The notes beneath the pieces are model-generated. The model had not been told where the DNA came from and searched no databases. It was given only the letters and a program-made list of their open reading frames with translations. From positions 36,786,755 to 36,850,754 of the forward strand of contig CM022299.1 of NCBI GenBank assembly GCA_011799875.1: a stretch of 64,000 bases of DNA, given 5' to 3'. Numbering within the stretch: position 1 is the stretch's first letter; each line of letters opens with the position of its first letter. The stretch comes from Thinopyrum elongatum (lineage: Eukaryota; Streptophyta; Magnoliopsida; Poales; Poaceae). Both the position numbers and the translations under genes were made by a program. Of the stretch, positions 42,634 to 53,300 are shown piece after piece.

Positions 42634-43410
42634 TGTTCCTCCGTCCTCGCGCCAAAGCATAGCCAATGGCAAACTTTTGGTGTGGTGGCTTTAAAGCACG
42701 AGGACTATAGGCCGTGGTTGCGAAGGAGCCAAGCAAGTCACAACGTTTTTCAAAACCGCGGTTTGAAATCCCTCGAGCCCATCAAAAGCCAAGACGAATC
42801 ACCGGATTTCTTTTCTCCTTTATCAAAGGCCGAGCTGCACATCACATTACCGTTGGCCTACTCACTGCTAGCTGATGCACTACTTGTGATTTGCTCACAC
42901 TACAAACGTGCAAAACTTATACAGCTGAGGTACAAACGCGGCCGGCGGTGGCGTCCCCGGCGAGTCCGCGGCATGGGGCATCGCCGGCGCATGCGGAGGA
43001 GAAGCAAGGTATGGAAGAGGAGGAGAAGGCTGCGGAGCCCTAGGATCAAGATCGGAAGGTGGACAGCAAAGTGACGGAACTCAAAGAAAAAAAGATCAAT
43101 CCATGTCGGGTAGTCGCTCTCAAGCTTATTCCATGGCTGCTGAGCAGAGATTTGTTGAAGATGCTTCCAAGAATAACAATGTCGAAAGTTATGTGCCAAC
43201 ATTGCTAACACATGGACCACCACAGCAGCAGCATCAACCTCTACGCCATCGCAGCAAGAAACGAACAAAGGAAGGGCCGTAACAACTCGACAGCAGGAAA
43301 AGCTACACCCACATGTCTGCACGAACATGGCAGCCGGATTCCACGGGACGGGACACGACGTCGGTACGATCGACCGATGGACGATTTTCCGTCGGTCGAT
43401 GGGCGACGGA
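42634..43410. other. Intergenic, no supported gene
   Basis: A plus-strand open frame at 42595-43074 has Arg-rich, GC-driven translation and spans the retroposon junction, so it is not credible as a gene. Nothing else recognised. Confidence 0.4.
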
Positions 43411-43851
43411 TCACTCCGGGATGGCGACGAGCATGGGCCGCCACTGTCTCCGCATCATCAGCCGCCGCCGGAACCCGCCGAACATGAACCTCCGGTACTG
43501 CTGCACGGCCGCGGCGCTAACTGCCGGCGGCGCGTCCGCCGTGGTTACCTCTGGGCGAACCAACTCCATGTCCGCGTGATGCTGCCGTTGCCGCTCAGGC
43601 AGCAGCACGTGCTGGACCTGGACGTCCTTCCTGGCGCTGCGGCGGACGGCGCCGGCGACGTCCGGCCCCAGGAGCTCCTCCAGGGAGCCGCTCCGGCCGA
43701 GGAGGCTCCTCTTCTCCCCGCAGCCGTCTCCCTGCTGGTCCCCGGCGCCCGCGGGCGGTCTGTGCAGCTTGTTGCCGCGGCAGAGCAGCCGGCGCACCAG
43801 CAGCCACAGGCTCTTCGCCTTCGGCCTGATCTGCAGCGTCCCCGCAGCCAT
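43411..43851 (-). CDS. Small unrecognised plant protein, 146 aa, basic
   Basis: The start chosen is ATG 43849-43851 (MAAGTLQIRPKAKSLWLLVR). An upstream in-frame ATG at 43873-43875 would sit at the expected transcription start. Visible segments are LWLLVRRLLCRGNKLHR, RSLLGRSGSLEELLGPD, and a C terminus rich in Arg/Met/Phe (QYRRFMFGGFRRRLMMRRQW). No signal peptide or membrane span is convincing. A TATA string on the minus strand (43904-43911) about 53 bp before the ATG supports a real single-exon gene. GC-rich third positions fit a grass gene. I do not recognise the family and assign no function. Confidence 0.6.
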   Translation of the reverse strand: MAAGTLQIRPKAKSLWLLVRRLLCRGNKLHRPPAGAGDQQGDGCGEKRSLLGRSGSLEELLGPDVAGAVRRSARKDVQVQHVLLPERQRQHHADMELVRPEVTTADAPPAVSAAAVQQYRRFMFGGFRRRLMMRRQWRPMLVAIPE

Positions 43852-43903
43852 CTCTCCGAGTATCCTAGCTACCACTGCTCTCTCTGCCTCTCCGGCCGCT
43901 ATG

Positions 43904-43911
43904 AATATATA
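43904..43911 (-). promoter_or_regulatory. TATA box of the 146-aa gene
   Basis: TATATATT on the minus strand at a fitting distance from the ATG at 43851. Confidence 0.55.
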
Positions 43912-43919
43912 CTGTGCTC

Positions 43920-44440
43920 CCGCTCAATCACTCATAGTACTCTTCTTGTCCGGTCGGCGCCGCAGCTCGCTCGTCGCTATGGAGGACGACCGACCTGGGA
44001 TTCAGGGGGGGCGATCCAGAAATAATGGCCGCCTTGGACTGGACTCTCTACGGCGCCTATAAAAGCTTTGTCGCAGGGGAATTGTCTATGTCGCGGCACA
44101 TTCTTGGAGTTGTTTTGCTTACGTGCGAGGGCCGCAATGCAGGACGGGTCGCCATTTGGAGGCCCCGAGAGCGGGGCGCGGGAGGTGGTCTGCCCAATGG
44201 ACAAAAAGAAAAAGGAGCCCCGACTGTCGCCGTCAAGCGCCACCACCTAACGCGGCGCTAAAAGACGCGAGAATTTCGGTGCCACAAGAGACCAAAGACC
44301 AGGTGCAATGTATAGACCAGGTGTGTCGCCTTCGGATCCCAGTTAGACTAGGACCAAACACAAGCTTCCATATGTGTAGATAAGATTAACACGGTGAGGG
44401 GTTTTGATCGATGGAGGCCTTCACTGGATTGGAAGTACTT
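43920..44440. other. Intergenic, no supported gene
   Basis: Upstream region of the 146-aa gene, then unremarkable sequence. Small open frames here are GC-driven. Confidence 0.4.
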
Positions 44441-45888
44441 GGACTAAGGGCATCTCCCACGCCAACCCGCAAACGGACACGATATTTATCTGAAAACGGG
44501 TTTGGACTGATGTCCGGACATGAATATGGGAACAATTCATCCAACCCTATATCTTACATATCCGGCATTTGACTAAATGAAGCGATTAAAAGCACCAAGC
44601 ATCCGGCTAAGTTAAGTCTACTAAGGGCATCTCCCGCGGCAATCCGCAAATTCCCTCCCGCATCAGTCCGCGGACAGGGTTGAAGGGAGGGGGCATGCAT
44701 GCGGGAGGTCGACATCCAATGCTAGCCGCATATATTTCAAACTCTTTTTCAACGTACTGGATGAAATTCATGCAAACACGGCCGGATTTCGTACAATCAT
44801 GATGGATTTTATACAAGCACGGTGGATTTAACTAGATTCAGAAGAAAACAAAAGACCCACCCCTAAACCTATCCTACGGCGGCGGCGCCCGGCGTCCAAG
44901 CCCGTGTCGTCCTCCTTCCGTCGTCTCCGTGAGCACCGGCGATAAGACCGATGAAGTGAAGGTGCGGTCTCCGGTGAGGAAAAGTAGAACACGGGAGACG
45001 GACCGGCCCACATGGGACACCAGGCCCCGACGCCTCCCTTGGCCTACTCATCCTCGAAGGAGTCCACGCCTTGTCCGTCGCCGGTGGATGTGAGATCCAC
45101 GAGGGAAATGATGGCGTCATGGCTGTTGTCGTCCCACCGGGCGGGCTGATGGTTCGTCGACGGTGGTAGGAGGCGAAGCTGTCGATGTTCTCCTCCGCGA
45201 TCGCTTGCAGCTGCGCCTCTGCGACTGCCGCTTCCTGGCGAGTGGCGGCTTGAGCGCGGACGGCATCGTAGATGTCACGCTGCTCCGTGAGGAAATTTGG
45301 GTTCGTCGCGGCCATGACGACCACAGCGTCCTCGCTCGCGCGCTCGCCGTAGATCTGGCCCTCCGCCAGCCGGTGCTGCTCCAGGATGAACATGTTGTAT
45401 CGTTGTTCCTCCTGCGCCTGCTGGAACGCCGTTAAAGGCGCGGACGTAGGCTGCACCTCGGCCATGGCGGCGTTGAACTGTGCCTACGCCTGCTACATGG
45501 TGAAGCCGACGTGCACAGGAGGTGCGGGAGCCGGCGCGAAGTCGTCGGAGCCCGTCTCCATCGTGGTGTCGTCCTCGTCATCGGATACCTCAGGCGAGCT
45601 GGCCAGCAAGCCGGCCTCGATCCGCCTGGTACGGCGGCAAGGTCTGCCACCGCGTGCTTCATCTCCAGTGACAGACTGTCCCACAATGCTTTCCCGCTGG
45701 CGGTCACGGCGGATGCATTGCTAGGGAGGAGGATGTGGAGGGACTTGTGTTGTGATGTGGAGTTAGCCAGATGTGGCCGCCTTTATATAGCGGACTCCGG
45801 TGAGGCGAGGAGTCCGGGTGCGTCAATGATAGGCGCCGGAGTGGGTTTCTCGGACGGCAAGCCTGCTTAATGGCGGCAGACGGACGAA
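44441..45888 (-). mobile_element. Degenerate DNA-transposon-like region with GGGCATCTCC repeats
   Basis: CTAAGGGCATCTCCC begins twice (about 44447 and 44624), a word common at ends of grass DNA transposons. A degenerate minus-strand gene lies inside. The gypsy LTR at 45889 cuts its right side, so neither its class nor its second end can be fixed. Confidence 0.4.
44869..45711 (-). pseudogene. Degenerate Glu/Ala/Gln-rich transposon-associated ORF
   Basis: On the minus strand, after a TATATAAAGG string at about 45782-45791, the frame contains SPEVSDDEDDTTMETGSDDF and PPVHVGFTM. Two in-frame stops follow, then AAMAEVQPTSAPLTAFQQAQ and EEQRYNMFILEQHRLAEGQI. Such charged Ala/Glu/Gln-rich proteins recur in repetitive Triticeae DNA. 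Function unknown; disrupted here. Confidence 0.45.
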
Positions 45889-47462
45889 TGACACGTCTCC
45901 AACGTATCTATAATTTTTTATTGTTCCATGCTATTATATTATCCATCTTGGATGTTTTATATGCATTATTATGCTATTTTATATTATTTTTTGGGACTAA
46001 CCTATTAACCTAGTGCCCAGTGCCAGTTGCTGTCTTTTCCTTGTTTTTGACTTTTACAGAAAATCAATACCAAACGGAACGAAACTTTTTGACGATTTTT
46101 CTTGGACCGGAAGACAACCACGAAGCTTCGGGAGGAGGCCAGAAGAGCCACGAGAGGGCCACAAGCCTGGAGGGCACGCCCTAGGGGGGGCGCCTCCCAA
46201 GCTTGTGGGCTCCTCGGGACTCTCCTAATCCTAATTCCCGCTTCATAAATACCCAAATATTCCCCATATAACAGAAGGCACCCCAAAAATACTTTTTCGC
46301 CACCGCAAGCTTCTGTTCTCGTGAGATCCCATCTTGGGGCCTTTTCTGGTACTCTGCCGGAGGGTGATTCGATCACGGAGGGCTTCTACATCAACCTTGC
46401 TGCCCTTTCGATGATGTGTGAGTAGTTTACCATAGACCTACGGGTCCATAACTAGTAGCTAGATGATTTCTTCTCTCTTTTTGATCTTCAATACAATGTT
46501 CTCCTCGATGTTCTGGGAGATCTATTCGATATAATCTTCTTTTGCGGTGCGTTTGTTGAAATCCGATGAATTGTGGATTTATGATCAGATTATATATGAA
46601 TATTATTTGAGTCTTCTCTGAACTCTTTTATGCATGATTAAGATAGCTTTATATTTCTCTCCGATCTATTGATTTGGTTTGGCCAACTAGATTGATTTAT
46701 CTTGCAATGAGAGAGGTGCTTTGTGATGGGTTCAATCTTGCGGTGAGCTCACCCAGTGACAGTAGGGGTAGCGAGGCACGTATTTGTATTGTTGCCATTA
46801 AGGATAAAAAGATGGGGTTTATACCATATTGTTTGGATCTATCCCTCTACATAAAGTCATCTTGCTTAAGGCGTTACTCCGTTCTTGTTAACTTAATACA
46901 CTAGATGCATGCTGGATAGCGGTCGATGTGTGGAGTAATAGTAGTAGATGCAGAATCGTTTTGATCTAGTTGTCACGGACGTGATGCCTATATTCATGAT
47001 CATTGCCTTAGATATCATCATAACTTTGCGCTTTTCTATCAATTGCTCAACAGTAATTTGTTTACCCACCGTATGTTTTCTTTCAAGAGAGAAGTCTCTA
47101 GTGAAAACTATGGCCCCCGGATCTATTTGTCATCATATTATTTTCAGATCTATAAAACCTAAAATACAAAAATACCTTGCTGCAATTTATTTACCTTTAC
47201 TTTATTTTACATTTTTACTTATCTTTTATACCTATCTCTATAAGATCTCATCCTTGCAATTAACCGTTAAGGGATTGACAAACCCTTTTCGCGTTGGGTG
47301 CAAGTATTTGTTTGTTTGTGTAGATGCAACTATTAGAGACTTGGGTGTTCCTCCTACTGGATTGATACCTTGGTTCTTAACTGAGGAAAATACTTATCTC
47401 TACTTTGCTGCATCACCCTTTACTCTTCAAGAGAAAAACCAACACAAGCTCAAGAAGTAGCA
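45889..47462 (+). repeat. 5' LTR of the gypsy element
   Basis: About 1574 bp between TG and CA ends, followed after 11 bases by the primer binding site. Confidence 0.75.
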
Positions 47463-47690
47463 GGAAGAATTTATGGCGCCGTTGCCGGGGAGGTTCTACA
47501 TCAAGCCTACCAAGTACCTATCATAAACTGTCATCCCTTACACTAACATTATTCGCCATTTGCCTCTCGTTTTCATCTCCCCCACTTCTAAAACATTTTC
47601 AGAAAAACACAAAAATATTTGCCTTTTTATTCGCCTTATTTCCGTTCGTCTTTTTGTTTGCTTGTGTGCTAGATTGCTTGCTTTGTCAAG

Positions 47691-49164
47691 ATGTCTCAAG
47701 AAAATACCAAGTTGTGTGATTTTTCCAACACTAATAATAATGATTTTATTAGTACTCTGATTGCTCCCGCCACTAGTGTGGAATCTTATGAAATTAATGC
47801 CGCTTTGTTGAATCTTGTTATGAAAGAATAATTTTCTGGTAGTCCTAATGAAGATGTTGCATCCCATCTAAATACTTTCGTTGAGTTGTGTGATATGCAA
47901 AAGAAAAAAGATGTGGATAATGATATTGTTAAATTGAAGCTATTTTCTTTCTCACTACGAGATCGTGCTAAAACTTGGTTTTCATCTTTGCCTAAAAATA
48001 GTATTGATTCATGGGATAAGTGCAAAGATGCTTTTATTTCCATGTACTTTCCTCCCGCTAAGATCATCTCCCTTAGGAATGATATAATGAATTTTAAGCA
48101 ACTTGATCATGAACATGTTGCACAATCTTGGGAGAGGATAAAATTGATGATAAGAAATTGCCCTACACATGGTTTAAGTTTATGGATGATCATACAAATT
48201 TTTTATGCTGGATTCAATTTTGCATCTAGACATCTTTTAGATTCCGCTGCGGGAGGTACTTTTATGGAAATCACATTAGGATAAGCTACTAAACTCCTAG
48301 ATAATATTATGGCAAATTACTCTCAATGGCATACCGAAAGATCTTCTACTAGTAAAAAAGTGCATGCGATTGAAGAAATTACTACCTTGAGTGGAAAGAT
48401 GGATGAACTTATGAAATTGATTGTTAGCAAGGGTGATCCTATTGATCCTAATGATATGCCTTTGTCAACTTTGATTGAGAATAATAATGAATCTATGGAT
48501 GTGAATTTTGTTGGTAGGAACTATTTTGGTAATAACACATATAGAGGTAATTTTAACCCTAGGCCGTTTCCTAGTAATTCCTCTAATAATTATGGTAATT
48601 CCTACAACAATTCTTATGGAAATTATAATAAGACACCCTCTGATCTTGAGAATAATATTAAAGATTTCATAAATTCCCAAAAGATTTTCAATGCTATGGT
48701 AGAAGAAAAATTGCTCAAGATTGATGATTTGGCTAGGAACGTTGATAGAATTTCTCATGAGATTGATTCTTTTAAGATTAGATCTATGCCACCCAAGCTT
48801 GATATTAATGAATATCTGAAATCTATTCAAATTTCTATTAATGAAAGTAAGGAGAGAACCGCTAGGGTGCGTGCTACGAGAGAGAATGGCTAGAAAAAGT
48901 ATGTTCTTCTAGTTTTTGCGATAATCACGATGAAGATCTTAAAGTAATTGGTGTGACTCCTATTGAATCTTTGTTTTCTAATATAAAACTTGATCAAGAT
49001 GGGACTGGGGATGGGTCAACTTTAGCTAGAAGGCGTCCCAATAATTTGGAGGGTGATGGTCTTAATGAAAATTTTGATAAAAGTGGGATTGGCAAGGTCA
49101 AGACTTTAACTAGTGATGAGCCCACTCTTTTGGATTTCAAGGACTTTAATTATGATAATTTTCT
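47691..49164 (+). pseudogene. gag: Gypsy Gag, broken
   Basis: From ATG 47691 the frame reads MSQENTKLCDFSNTNNNDFI, then TAA near 47829, then the retrotransposon Gag core (DVASHLNTFVELCDMQKKKD, LRDRAKTWFSSLPKNSIDSW, KDAFISMYFPPAKI, WERIKLMIRNCPTHGLSLW). A second TAA is at 48282-48284. An Asn-rich stretch (NNYGNSYNNSYGNYN) and coiled region follow, with frameshifts near 48880 and 49165. No zinc knuckle seen. Confidence 0.8.
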
Positions 49165-49763
49165 TTGATTGATTGTATTTCCTTGTTGCAATCCATGCTT
49201 AATTCACCTCATTCTTATAATCAAAATAAGGCTTTTACTAAACATATCGTTGATGCTACGATGAAATCTTTTGAAGAAAAACTTGAGTTGGAAGTTTCAA
49301 TCCCTAGAAAGCTTTGTGATGAATGGGAACCTACTATTAAGATCAAGATTAAAGATTATGAGTGCAATGCTTTGTGTGATTTGGGTGCTACCGTTTCCAC
49401 TATTCCAAAAACTTTATGTGATGTGCTAGATTTCCATAAACTTGATGATTGTTCTTTGAATTTGCACTTGGCGGATTCCACTATTAAGAAACCTATGGGA
49501 AGGATTAATGATATTCTTATTGTTGCAAATAGGAATTATGTGCCCGTAGATTTTATTATGCTTGATATAGATTGCAATCCTACATGCTCTATTATTCTTG
49601 GTAGACCTTTCCTTAGAACGATTGGTGCAATTATTGATATGAAAGAAGGAAACATTAGATTTCAATTTCCGTTAAGGAAGGACATGGAACACTTTCCAAG
49701 AAAGAAAATTAAGTTGCCATATGAATCTATTGAGTGCTACTTATGGATTGAGTACCAAAGATG
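49165..49763 (+). pseudogene. Gypsy aspartic protease region, interrupted by solo LTR
   Basis: The frame shows the retropepsin-like fold typical of Athila elements: NALCDLGATVSTIPKTLCD (active Asp; DLGA instead of DSGA), VPVDFIMLDIDCNPTCSIIL, LGRPFLRTIGAIIDMKEGNI. The frame runs into the BARE-type LTR at 49764. Confidence 0.75.
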
Positions 49764-51510
49764 TGTTGGGAACGGAGCATGCAATTTCAAAAAATTTCCT
49801 ACGCTCACGCAAGATCTATCTAGGAGATGCATAGCAACGAGAGGGGGAGAGTGTGTCCACGTACCCTCGTAGACCGAAAGCGGAAGCGTTAGCTTAACGC
49901 GGTTGATGTAGTCGAACGTCTTCGCGATCCAACCGATCAAGCACCGAATGTACGGCACCTTCGAGTTCTGCACACGTTCAGCTCGATGACGTCCCTCGAA
50001 CTCTTGATCCAGCAAAGTGTCGAGGGAGAGTTTCATCAGCACGACGACGTGGTGATGGTGATGGTGATGTGATCCGTGCAGGGCTTCGCCTAAGCACTAC
50101 GACAATATGACCGGAGGAGTAAACTGTGGAGGGGACACCGCACACGGCTAAGAGAACAATTGTTGTGCTTTGGGGTGCCCCCTGCCCCCGTATATAAAGG
50201 AGGAGAGGGGAGAGGGCCGGCCTAGGGCGCGCCCAAGTGGGGGGAGTCCAACTAGGACTCCCAGTCCTAGTCGGCCCCCTCTTTCCTTTCCAACGGAGGG
50301 GGAAAGAGCGAAGTGGAGGGAGAGAGAGTGGGAGAAGGAAAGGGGGGTCGCGCCCCCTCCCCTTTGTCCAATTCGGACTCCACATGGGGGGGGGGGGGCA
50401 CCTCCTGCGGCCTGCCTCCTCCTCTCCACTATGGCCCATGAGGCCCATTACTTCCCCGGGGGGTTCCGGTAACTCCCTCGGTACTCCGAAAAATACCCGA
50501 ACCACTCCGAAACCATTCCGGTGTCCGAATATAACCTTCCAATATATTAATCTTTACCTCTCGACCATTTCAAGACTCCTCGTCATGTCCGTGATCTCAT
50601 CCGAGACTCCAAACAATCTTCGGTCACCAAAACACATAACTCATAATACAAATCGTCATCGAACGTTAAGTGTGCGGACCCTACGGGTTCGAGAACTATG
50701 TAGACATGACCGAGACACATCTCCGGTCAATAACCAACAGCGGAACCTGGATGCTCATATTGGTTCCTACATATTCTACGAAGATCTTTATCGGTCAAAC
50801 CGCAATGAAAACATACGTTATTCCCTTTGTCATCGGTATGTTACTTGCCCGAGATTCGATCGTCGGTATCTTCATACCTAGTTCAATCTCGTTACCGGCA
50901 AGTCTCTTTACTCGTTCCGTAATGCATCATCCCGTAACTAACTCATTAGTCACATTGCTTGCAAGGCTTGTCACGATGTGCATTACCGAGAGGGCCCAGA
51001 GATACCTCTCCGATACTCGGAGTGACAAATCCTAATCTCGATCTATGCCAACCCAACAAACACCTTCAGAGACACCTGTAGAGCATCTTTATAATCACCC
51101 AGTTACGTTGTGACGTTTGATAGCACACAAGGTGTTCCTCCGGTATTCGGGAGTTGCATAATCTCATAGTCAAAGGAATATGTATAAGTCATGAAGAAAG
51201 CAATAGCAATAAAACTTAACGATCATAATGCTAAGCTAACGGATGGGTCTTGTCCATCACATCATTCTCCTAATGATGTGATCCCGTTCATCAAATGACA
51301 ACACATGTCTATGGTTAGGAAACTTAACCATCTTTGATCAACGAGCTAGTCTAGTAGAGGCTTACTAGGGACTCGGTGTTTTGTCTATGTATTCACACAT
51401 GTATCAACTTTCCGGTTAATACAATTCTAGCATGAATAATAAACATTTATCATGATATAAGGAAATATTAATAACAACTTTATTATTGCCTCTAGGGCAT
51501 ATTTCCTTCA
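49764..51510 (-). mobile_element. Solo LTR of a BARE1/WIS/Angela-type copia element
   Basis: 1747 bp starting TGTTGGGAACGGAGCATGCA and ending TGCCTCTAGGGCATATTTCC-TTCA on the plus strand. On the minus strand this is the well-known LTR opening with AAATATGCCCTAGAGGCAAT. The 5-bp target duplication AGATG flanks it (49759-49763, 51511-51515). There is no internal domain, so it is a product of LTR-LTR recombination. A 13-G run lies at 50386-50398. Confidence 0.93.
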
Positions 51511-52746
51511 AGATGACAATACCTAGATCTATGCATTATGCTTAGCTAGGGGCGTAAAACAATAGCGCTTGTTGGGAGGCAACCCAAATTTATTTTTATG
51601 TTTTTGCTTCTGTTTTTCAATAAATACATAATTATGCTACTGTTATGATTGTATTTAAGAGTTTAAATTAGTGTTTGTGCCAAGTAGAACCTTTGGGATG
51701 GTCTATGGTGATAGTTGATTTGATTTTGCTGAAAAACAGAAACTTTTGCACTCAGTGCTGGAATTTTGTAACTTCACAGAAACATGCTTTTGATCTGAAT
51801 TTTTAACGAAAGATTGATATACAAATTTCCCAGGTTGTCCTAATTTTTCAAAAAAATTAGAGTTACAGAAGTATACGAAATTTCCAGATTGCTATAGACT
51901 ATTCTGTTTTTGACAGATTCTATTTTCATTGTGTTGTTTGCTTATTTTGATGAATCTATGGGTAGTATCGGGGGTGGGGGGTGGGGGGGGGGGGGGGGGG
52001 GGGGGTATGAACCATGGAGAAGTTAAAATACAGTAGATATAACACCAATATAAATTTAGAAGTTTTCTGTTGAGTTTATTATACTAACGGAGCTCATGAG
52101 TTTTCTGCTGAGTTTTGTGTTTAGAAGTTTTCAAGTTTTGAGTGAAGTTTGAATGGACTACGGAATAAGGAGTGGCAAGAGCCTAAGCTTGGGGATGCCC
52201 AAGGCACCCCAAGGTAAAATTCAAGGATAACCAAGCATCTAAGCTTGGGATGCCCCGGATGGCATCCTCTCTTTTGTCTTCAATCCATCGGTAAAATTAC
52301 TTGAGGCTATATTTTTATTCACCACATGATATGTGTTTTGTTTGGAGCGTCTTGTATTATATGAGTCTTTGCTTTTTAGTTTTCCACAATCATCCTTGTT
52401 GTACACACGTTTTGAGAGGACACACATTAACCGTGAATTTATTAGAATACTCTATGTGCTTCACTTATACCTTTTGAGCTAGGCAGTTGCTCTAGTACTT
52501 CACTTGTATCTTTTTAGAGCACGGCAGTGGTTTTATTTTGATGAAATTGATGAACTCTCATGCTTCACTTATATTATTTTGAGAGTCTTAAAAATAGTAT
52601 GGCAATTTGCTTAGGTTATGAATTTAGTCCTAATATGATGGGTATTCAAGAGGGACATAATAAAAACTTTAATGAAGATCATTGAATATATGAGAAGTTT
52701 GATTCCTTCACTGATACAACGAGGTGCTATACAAATGATTTTTAAC
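51511..52746 (+). other. 3' non-coding part of the gypsy element
   Basis: Continuation of the host gypsy element after the solo LTR, without reverse transcriptase. Holds a run of 23 G (51983-52005). Confidence 0.55.
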
Positions 52747-53300
52747 CCTTTCCGCGATGGCGTTTTGAACCGTCATCAAGTGAGTGTGTGCGATAGGGGG
52801 GTCCTTCCCACACGCCCCAGAAACCGTCGGGGATAGGACCTCCAGTCACACACGCTTGGCAAAATGAGGTCGTGTGCGACGGGCGAGCGATCAAATACGG
52901 TTATACATGCCCAATCGGTTCCGGTCATAAGTACATCCCACACAGTCAGTCCCAAACAAACGTTTCCGTTTGTTATGTACATTCCACACAGTCAATCGAA
53001 AGAATACGTTTCCGTTCTTACGTACATCCCACACAGTCAATCCAAGGAAAACGTTTCCGTTCATATGTACATCCCACACAGTCAATTCAGGGAAAACGTT
53101 TCCGTTCGTATATACATCCCACACAGTTTTATGTATTGCCTCGTGTGTGATAGGTGTAACTATCACACACGCTCTGCCTCGGTTAACCGTTTGCTTTTAT
53201 TCAACTACATCACACACGATTTGATGAAGAAAACTGTATGGCATTGGGTTATCCATCACAAGCGCTTTTATTGCTAGAACCATTTGCAAAGTTCCATGAC
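52747..53300. mobile_element. Probable DNA-transposon end with 45-bp tandem repeats and CACACACG motifs
   Basis: Short inverted words (ATCACACACG, CGTGTGTGATAG) and GGCGTTTTGAACCGTC near 52760 suggest a CACTA- or Mutator-like subterminal region. No terminal repeat or target duplication was identified. Confidence 0.4.
52931..53130. repeat. 45-bp tandem repeat, about 4.4 units
   Basis: Units start at 52931, 52977, 53022, 53067 and 53112 with the core GTACATCCCACACAGTCAAT and AACGTTTCCGTTC. The first spacing is 46, the rest 45. Confidence 0.9.

Larger units (their letters stand above)
45889..52746 (+). mobile_element. Athila-like gypsy retrotransposon, degenerate, 3' truncated, hosting a solo LTR
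   Basis: The 5' LTR (45889-47462) starts TGACACGTCTCCAACG and ends CA. The primer binding site TGGCGCCGTTGCCGGGGA (47474-47491) is complementary to the 3' end of plant tRNA-Asp. Degenerate gag and aspartic protease frames follow, then a BARE-type solo LTR insertion (49764-51510), then non-coding 3' DNA. No integrase or reverse transcriptase is present and no 3' LTR was found before unrelated sequence begins near 52747. Gag style, LTR length and tRNA-Asp primer fit the Sabrina/WHAM/Fatima group; the exact family is not resolved. Confidence 0.8.

Noticed and set aside
52931..53130. CRISPR-like array or repeat protein from the 45-bp repeats
   Set aside because: Units are directly adjacent and diverged without unique spacers, the genome is a plant, and the translated repeats (period a multiple of three) have no start context or domain.
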